The notes under the pieces were generated by a model that was not told the origin of the DNA, searched no databases, and saw only the letters and a program-made list of their open reading frames with translations. Shown here piece after piece: positions 63,925 through 64,000 of a stretch of 64,000 nucleotides of DNA; within the stretch, counting starts at the first letter, position 1; every line of letters begins with the position of its first letter. The position numbers and the translations under genes were made by a program. Origin of the DNA: Heterodera schachtii (lineage: Eukaryota > Nematoda > Chromadorea > Rhabditida > Heteroderidae); NCBI GenBank assembly GCA_023374025.1, contig SIJG01000008.1, positions 2,512,557-2,576,556 on the forward strand, given 5' to 3'.

Positions 63925-64000
63925 CTAGTCAAAAAACAACAACCAGATAAAACCTGTGTGCTGTTGTGACCTAGAGGCCTAATTTTTGTAAAAGACAGGA

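Overview
This is eukaryotic, very AT-rich DNA with dense, short introns. The five recognisable proteins are all closest in character to nematode or other animal families. Several features suggest a tylenchid (plant-parasitic) nematode. These are a spliced-leader-type acceptor just 5' of a start codon, many GC-AG introns, GC-rich exons in AT-rich introns, and long poly-C/poly-G tracts. A cyst nematode (Heterodera/Globodera) is my guess; the genus cannot be fixed from this window.

Layout. 1-9737 (+): an NPC1-type cholesterol transporter entering from the left edge; 30 exons keep one open frame for 1072 codons to the stop. 10160-14435 (-): a complete gelsolin-like actin-binding protein, 17 exons and 508 aa, tail-to-tail with NPC1, with a TATA box and a probable trans-splice acceptor upstream. 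17395-24867 (+): exons of a protein I do not recognise, partly linked by compatible splice phases. 27435-49871 (+): a Cav2-type voltage-gated calcium channel alpha-1 subunit (unc-2 orthologue), more than 60 exons, with four S4 segments and the EEEE filter. 50360-53604 (+): a UQCC1/Cbp3-type cytochrome bc1 assembly chaperone that carries an in-frame stop and an apparent frameshift. 53808-54259: a GC-rich tRNA-derived SINE-like element. 55661-58659 (+): a damaged 3-kb second copy of the unc-2 domain IV region. 59131-63924 (-): the C-terminal two-thirds of an ER alpha-1,2-mannosidase I (MAN1B1-type, GH47), running off the right edge.

The genes are unrelated in function (sterol export from lysosomes, actin filament control, presynaptic calcium entry, mitochondrial complex III assembly, N-glycan trimming/ERAD), and no operon-like cluster is evident.

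Two signals stand out. First, nine introns begin with GC instead of GT, each fixed by protein homology and frame; one more intron has no AG at all and is best read as GT-AT. Second, introns are packed with short non-autonomous inverted-repeat DNA elements. Six of these have exact 8-9 bp target-site duplications that I can read directly, pointing to hAT-like (one possibly Mutator-like) MITE families. Several share a common GC-rich hairpin module.
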